Source: Roseobacter sp. (GTDB taxonomy: Bacteria; Pseudomonadota; Alphaproteobacteria; Rhodobacterales; Rhodobacteraceae). Taken from it: a stretch of DNA of 64,000 nucleotides. The notes under the pieces were generated by a model. It ran no database searches, had not been told where the DNA came from, and saw only the letters and a list, made by a program, of their open reading frames with translations. The translations under genes were made by a program, and so were the position numbers. The stretch is from assembly GCA_002731875.1 (NCBI GenBank), contig PCCY01000031.1, forward strand, positions 1 through 64,000, read 5' to 3'. Every line of letters begins with the position of its first letter. Position 1 is the stretch's first letter. Below, in pieces: positions 60,288-64,000 of the stretch.

Positions 60288-61775
60288 CTAGCCCCCTATC
60301 ATTGCGGATGAGGCGCTGCCGATCAGGTCAAGCAACCAGCGAGGATACACGCCAATCAGGATAACCAAAGCGAGCAAAGCGGCCAACACCGTGCCTTCGC
60401 GCAAGCTCACATCAGGGAACCCTTCGCGGGCTTTTGGCAGGTCACCAAAGAACACCTGTTGCAGCAGTCTCAGGAACAGCGCTGCGGTGATCAGGATACC
60501 CAAAAGGCCGATGGCTGCAATCCAGGGGAAGACGGCAAAGGTCCCTACGAAAATCTGTACCTCGGCGACGAACCCGGCCAGGCCCGGCAAACCAAGGCTG
60601 GCAAAGGCGGCGATTACCGCGGCAACTGTCATCCGAGGTGCCACATTCGCCAAGCCACCGAATGCGTCGAGTTCATATGTCTTGCTGCGCGTCCAGAAGC
60701 CACCGGCGATCAAGAACAGTGCCCCGGTGATCAACCCGTGGGCGATCATTTCAACCACCGCGCCGGTCATTGCCATCTCGCGGGCGCCTTCGGACCCGTT
60801 CAGCAGCGCCCCGGCAGCGGCGATGCCCATCACGGTATAGCCCATGTGGTTGATTGAGGTATAGGCGATGCGGCGTTTCATATCGGTCTGCGCCAAGGCA
60901 ACAACCGCGCCCCAGAGAATGGATGCAAGCGCGATGATCGCCAATGGCAACGCATAGTCGGCAAAGGTTTCGCGCATCATCTGAAATGGAATCCGGACCA
61001 GACCATAGGTGCCCATTTTAAGCAGTACCCCGGCCAGGATCGCCGATGCCGGGCCAGGTGCCATGACATGCGCCGGAGGCAACCACGTATGGACCGGAAA
61101 GAGCGGCGCCTTGATAGCGAAACCGACAATGAAACCCAACAGGATCAGCCCGCCTCTCAAATCCATACCAGCAAGCGGCTGCAGATCTATCATGGTGCGC
61201 ATGTCAAAGGTTACGGGATCAACTGACAACACTAATCCGATGATCGCCAGCAAGATCGCAAGAGACCCCGCCAAGGTGAAAATAAAGAACTTGAGCGCGG
61301 CACGCTGTGAATCTCCGTGTCCCCAACGCCCGATCAAAAAGAACATTCCGACCAGGCTGAGGTCGAAGAAAACATAGAAGATCAGCAGATCGAGCACCAA
61401 GAACAACCCAAGCGAAACTGCTTCAAGAAACAGGAACCAAGCATAGTAAGCGCGAGGTCTCTCGGAGCTTTCCATGGGCCAGGCCGTGCAGGCGATGAAA
61501 AGCACGCCGCTCATCAGCGAAAGCGCCAAAGACATGCCATCTACGCCAACGCGCCACGCTACACCAAGTGACGGAATCCATTCAATTTCCGCGAGCGACT
61601 GGAACGCTGGTGCACCTGCGCTGGTGTCGAACCGTGCCCAGACAATCAGCAACAGCAGAAATGACACGGCTGAAGTTCCCACAGCGATGACCCGTGCAGT
61701 GTCTTGTGTTATCTTAGGCATAACTGCCAAAACCAGGGCGCCGACCAAAGGGATCAGTATCGCGAGTGTCAGCAT
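60288..61775 (-). CDS. nuoM: NADH-quinone oxidoreductase subunit M
   Basis: Antiporter-like subunit (495 residues) with 14 helices. FLFLEAVSLGLFLVLDLLIFYVFFDLSLVGMFFLIGRWG holds the conserved acidic residue of helix 5, and HTWLPPAHVMAPGPASAILAGVLLKMGTYGLVRI the central Lys and helix 8. QTDMKRRIAYTSINHMGY is the third block. The ATG follows GGAG in the end of nuoL. Confidence 0.93.
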   Translation of the reverse strand: MLTLAILIPLVGALVLAVMPKITQDTARVIAVGTSAVSFLLLLIVWARFDTSAGAPAFQSLAEIEWIPSLGVAWRVGVDGMSLALSLMSGVLFIACTAWPMESSERPRAYYAWFLFLEAVSLGLFLVLDLLIFYVFFDLSLVGMFFLIGRWGHGDSQRAALKFFIFTLAGSLAILLAIIGLVLSVDPVTFDMRTMIDLQPLAGMDLRGGLILLGFIVGFAIKAPLFPVHTWLPPAHVMAPGPASAILAGVLLKMGTYGLVRIPFQMMRETFADYALPLAIIALASILWGAVVALAQTDMKRRIAYTSINHMGYTVMGIAAAGALLNGSEGAREMAMTGAVVEMIAHGLITGALFLIAGGFWTRSKTYELDAFGGLANVAPRMTVAAVIAAFASLGLPGLAGFVAEVQIFVGTFAVFPWIAAIGLLGILITAALFLRLLQQVFFGDLPKAREGFPDVSLREGTVLAALLALVILIGVYPRWLLDLIGSASSAMIGG

Positions 61776-61776
61776 G

Positions 61777-63615
61777 TCAGGCTCCTACAACGAGAATGGC
61801 GAAAATGATGAAAACACCGCCAATGATATAAGCGTAATAATGATGCGATAGCCCCGTCTGTAACCGGCGAAGATCGTGGCTAAACATCTCTGTCAGTCGT
61901 GCCGTACCTTCGGGAATGCCGTCGGTGGCCGCTTCTCCGAACCGGTCACCAAGCCGAGCAAGCCAGTCTCCGAAAGCGGCGGTGCCACGAATGCCACGAT
62001 CTACAACGCGATCATCCGCCCTTGCCGCGGCGCGGGCGATAGCGTCAGCAGGTTGGATCAGTACGATGTCGATCAATTTTGGCAAACCCAACCAATCTGA
62101 TGCAGCAGCGCTTGACCCGGTGGCACCTAGTGCGGGGCGATACCGTACCAGATACACACCGATGGCAATACCGATGAAAACAAGCAGCAGCGAAAGGGCG
62201 AACACCAGCGGGCTACCTTTGGGAAGTATTATATCCAAAGCTGCCGCGGCACTTTCAGCCACGGGCGAAAACCAAAGAAGGCTGAGTATCAGGGTCATCG
62301 CGGACAATGCAGCGATCCCAATCAAAGCGACCCAACCCGGGACTGTCGTTACACGACTGTCTGCATCCTTGTCGCGACGGCCATAAGCCAACAGTTGAAA
62401 CCGGGTTGCGTAAGCTGCGCTTAACGTACCCCCAGCCATCACTGACAGCGCCAACCAAAACCCGGTGTGTTCGCTGGCCTTTACGATCTCCTCCTTGCTC
62501 CATCCGCCGGCACTGCCCACCAAACCGGCCAGCCCAGCCACAGCGACGAGCGTGATTATTGCCACCACAGGCAGCTCTCGTCCCAGGCGTAAGCGATCCA
62601 GTTGGTAGGTGCCCGCAGCTTCGCCCGCTATACCCGCAGAAAGAAACAAAGGTGCCTTGAAGGTTGCATGAACGATCATGTGTAAAACAGCGATACCGGG
62701 GTACCCGGCACCGACGGCCACAAACATAAAACCAAGTTGAGCCGAGGTGGACGCGGCGAGCAAGCGCTTGGCATGATCTTGCAAGACGCCGGTGATACCA
62801 CCGGCCAACGCCGTGGTCAGCCCGATGGCGATTGCAGTTGTCTCGAATCCGGGTACTTCGGCTAGGTAAGGATGCAGCCGTGCCACAAGATAGGCCCCCG
62901 CTGCCACCAGTGTCGCAGCATGCAGAAGCGCGGAAACCGAGCTGGGGCCAGCCATGGCGCGGAACAACCAAGGCGAAAAGGGCACCTGCCCCGCCTTGGA
63001 GGCCGCCGAGAACAGTATCCCGAAGCCGACGACCCACTGCAGCGGCCCGCCAAGGTTTTGAATCCCTGCGTAATCAAACGACCCGGTTGCCGTGAACAGC
63101 GCCATGAGTGCTGCGAAAAGCCCCAGATCCCCGGTCCTGGTGGTGACGAATGCATATAGGCCTGATTGTGGATTATCGATCTGACGCCATTTATGAGAGA
63201 TCAGCGCCCAGGAACATGCTCCGATCAATTCCCAGCCTATCAGCAGGGTGAGAAGATCGTTCGCAACGACAACCAGCTCCATCCCGCCGGTAAAAAGTAT
63301 CATCAGGCCGATCAGCCGGGCCAGCCCGGTCTTGTTTTCATTCTGGGTGGCGTGAAAAACCACTGCAATAGCCACGGTCGGCACCATTATCGCGACGGCC
63401 GCCGAAACCGGGACGAAAGCGGCTGACAGTCTGATGCCATCGGTCCACACCAAGGTTGCGGTCCAATCTTGCGACACGCCAAGCAACGCCAGCACCAGCG
63501 TGGCAGCCAATGTCGCCACCGCCATGATGCCGAGCGACAGACGGGACCGATCGCCCAGGGTGGCGATGAACGCGCCGGCGATAATCGGGACGAGAGGAAG
63601 AAGCCACAGCGTCAT
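61777..63615 (-). CDS. nuoL: NADH-quinone oxidoreductase subunit L
   Basis: Largest antiporter-like subunit (612 residues). Conserved parts are LIGWELIGACSWALISHKWR, FSPWLFRAMAGPSSVSALLHAATLVAAGAYLVARL, and AASTSAQLGFMFVAVGAGYPGIAVLHMIVHATFKAPLFLSAG. The C-terminus has the lateral-helix region and a final membrane segment. It is as long as the E. coli protein (613) and much shorter than the 650-700 residues typical of Rhodobacterales main complex I. Its ATG overlaps the nuoK stop (ATGA). Confidence 0.92.
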   Translation of the reverse strand: MTLWLLPLVPIIAGAFIATLGDRSRLSLGIMAVATLAATLVLALLGVSQDWTATLVWTDGIRLSAAFVPVSAAVAIMVPTVAIAVVFHATQNENKTGLARLIGLMILFTGGMELVVVANDLLTLLIGWELIGACSWALISHKWRQIDNPQSGLYAFVTTRTGDLGLFAALMALFTATGSFDYAGIQNLGGPLQWVVGFGILFSAASKAGQVPFSPWLFRAMAGPSSVSALLHAATLVAAGAYLVARLHPYLAEVPGFETTAIAIGLTTALAGGITGVLQDHAKRLLAASTSAQLGFMFVAVGAGYPGIAVLHMIVHATFKAPLFLSAGIAGEAAGTYQLDRLRLGRELPVVAIITLVAVAGLAGLVGSAGGWSKEEIVKASEHTGFWLALSVMAGGTLSAAYATRFQLLAYGRRDKDADSRVTTVPGWVALIGIAALSAMTLILSLLWFSPVAESAAAALDIILPKGSPLVFALSLLLVFIGIAIGVYLVRYRPALGATGSSAAASDWLGLPKLIDIVLIQPADAIARAAARADDRVVDRGIRGTAAFGDWLARLGDRFGEAATDGIPEGTARLTEMFSHDLRRLQTGLSHHYYAYIIGGVFIIFAILVVGA

Positions 63616-63917
63616 TGTTTCATGGTCCCGATACCTTCGATGACATCGGCCTCTCGCTTGCGATAGACCGCGACGACCAGCGCGAAACCGATCGCCAATT
63701 CGACCGCCATCACCGCCATTACCAGAATGGCCAGTAGTTGTCCCTTGGGTGCACCTTCAAGCGTGAACGCCCAGAAGCCAACTGCGGCAAGAAGCGTGCC
63801 GTTCAACATCATTTCCAGGCCCATCATCAACATAACAAACGATTTTTGCGAAAGCGCTCCGAACAAGCCTATGCCGAACAAAGCGGCGGCGACTATTAGT
63901 ATGGCGGTCAGTGTCAT
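63612..63917 (-). CDS. nuoK: NADH-quinone oxidoreductase subunit K
   Basis: Three-helix subunit (101 residues) of complex I, with the expected acidic residues of helices 2 and 3 in FVMLMMGLEMMLNGTLLAAVGF and MAVMAVELAIGFALVVAVYRKR. The start at 63917 is one base after the nuoJ stop (TGAAATG), the usual arrangement. The longer frame extends into nuoJ and is not used. Confidence 0.93.
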   Translation of the reverse strand: MTLTAILIVAAALFGIGLFGALSQKSFVMLMMGLEMMLNGTLLAAVGFWAFTLEGAPKGQLLAILVMAVMAVELAIGFALVVAVYRKREADVIEGIGTMKQ

Positions 63918-63918
63918 T

Positions 63919-64000
63919 TCAGGCCTCCGTCTCGGACATGTTTCCGTGACCCTTGTGCGGATCATCGCTGCTGTCTTGTTTGGTTTTCTCCATGTTCATC
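63919..64000 (-). CDS. nuoJ: NADH-quinone oxidoreductase subunit J, 3' end only
   Basis: The window ends inside this gene. Only the last 26 or so codons are visible, a hydrophilic tail with KTKQDSSDDPHKGHGNMSETEA before the TGA. No membrane segment remains, so identity rests on position directly before nuoK and on the reading frame to the stop. Confidence 0.6.
   Translation of the reverse strand, partial: MNMEKTKQDSSDDPHKGHGNMSETEA

Overview
The window looks like a chromosomal or chromid segment of a marine alphaproteobacterium of the Roseobacter group (Rhodobacterales). This is inferred from the moderate-to-high GC content, the abundance of TRAP transporters, tightly overlapped ATGA-linked operons, EcfG-type stress promoters, and protein sequences that resemble that group. 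No rRNA, tRNA, CRISPR array or intact insertion sequence was seen. Layout: (1) 1-1.8 kb holds a MOSC-domain gene interrupted by an in-frame TGA and a secreted PRC-barrel-like protein. (2) 2.1-23.3 kb is a large catabolic island. It has three TRAP transport systems, a GntR/UTRA repressor, an aconitase-type LeuC/LeuD-like hydratase, an ATP-dependent hydantoinase/oxoprolinase pair (HyuB, HyuA), an isochorismatase-fold hydrolase that has lost the usual nucleophilic Cys, an isocitrate-lyase/PEP-mutase superfamily lyase, a fumarate-reductase-like flavoprotein, an RraA-type aldolase/decarboxylase, a small unknown protein and an SDR. Read together, the genes suggest uptake of a carboxylated, probably nitrogen-ring compound, ring opening, hydration of a substituted maleate, and C-C cleavage to central metabolites. 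The substrate is unknown. Two operator families seem to govern the island: a GATCAAA palindrome between gntR and hyuB, and a direct-repeat motif TTGTAA-N4-TTGTAA found in front of three transcription units.

(3) 23.5-27.6 kb is a four-gene operon of a synthase-like GT2, a second GT2, a GT4 and a NodS-like methyltransferase. (4) 28-31 kb is a stress module. A Crp/Fnr regulator with a good EcfG-type promoter sits between two paralogous BON-domain proteins, one of which carries 16 tandem Tyr-Gln-Gly pentapeptides in a FUS-like low-complexity region. (5) 31.8-41.7 kb is a metal homeostasis island: a Zn/Cd/Pb P1B ATPase behind a MerR-type promoter, a small secreted protein, an RND adaptor with His-rich octapeptide repeats, a CusA/CzcA pump, a ZIP transporter, a MerR regulator and a second ZIP-like protein. 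A DUF305 protein with its own EcfG-type promoter follows.

(6) 42.8-49.2 kb is an exopolysaccharide locus: a free-standing BY-type tyrosine kinase, a Wzz-like chain-length protein, an ExoY-like initiating sugar transferase, a GT2, a NodZ-like fucosyltransferase-fold protein and a GT4. (7) 49.4-58.5 kb is a three-gene operon of secreted DUF11-like proteins of 169, 880 and 1913 residues. The last ends in a long predicted outer-membrane beta-barrel, so the operon may be a little-described surface structure. (8) 58.9-64 kb is the distal part of a complex I operon (end of nuoJ, then nuoK, L, M, N), running off the window edge.

Starts were chosen by ribosome-binding sites, overlaps with upstream genes, and family N-termini. 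All functional assignments come from reading the sequence without database searches.
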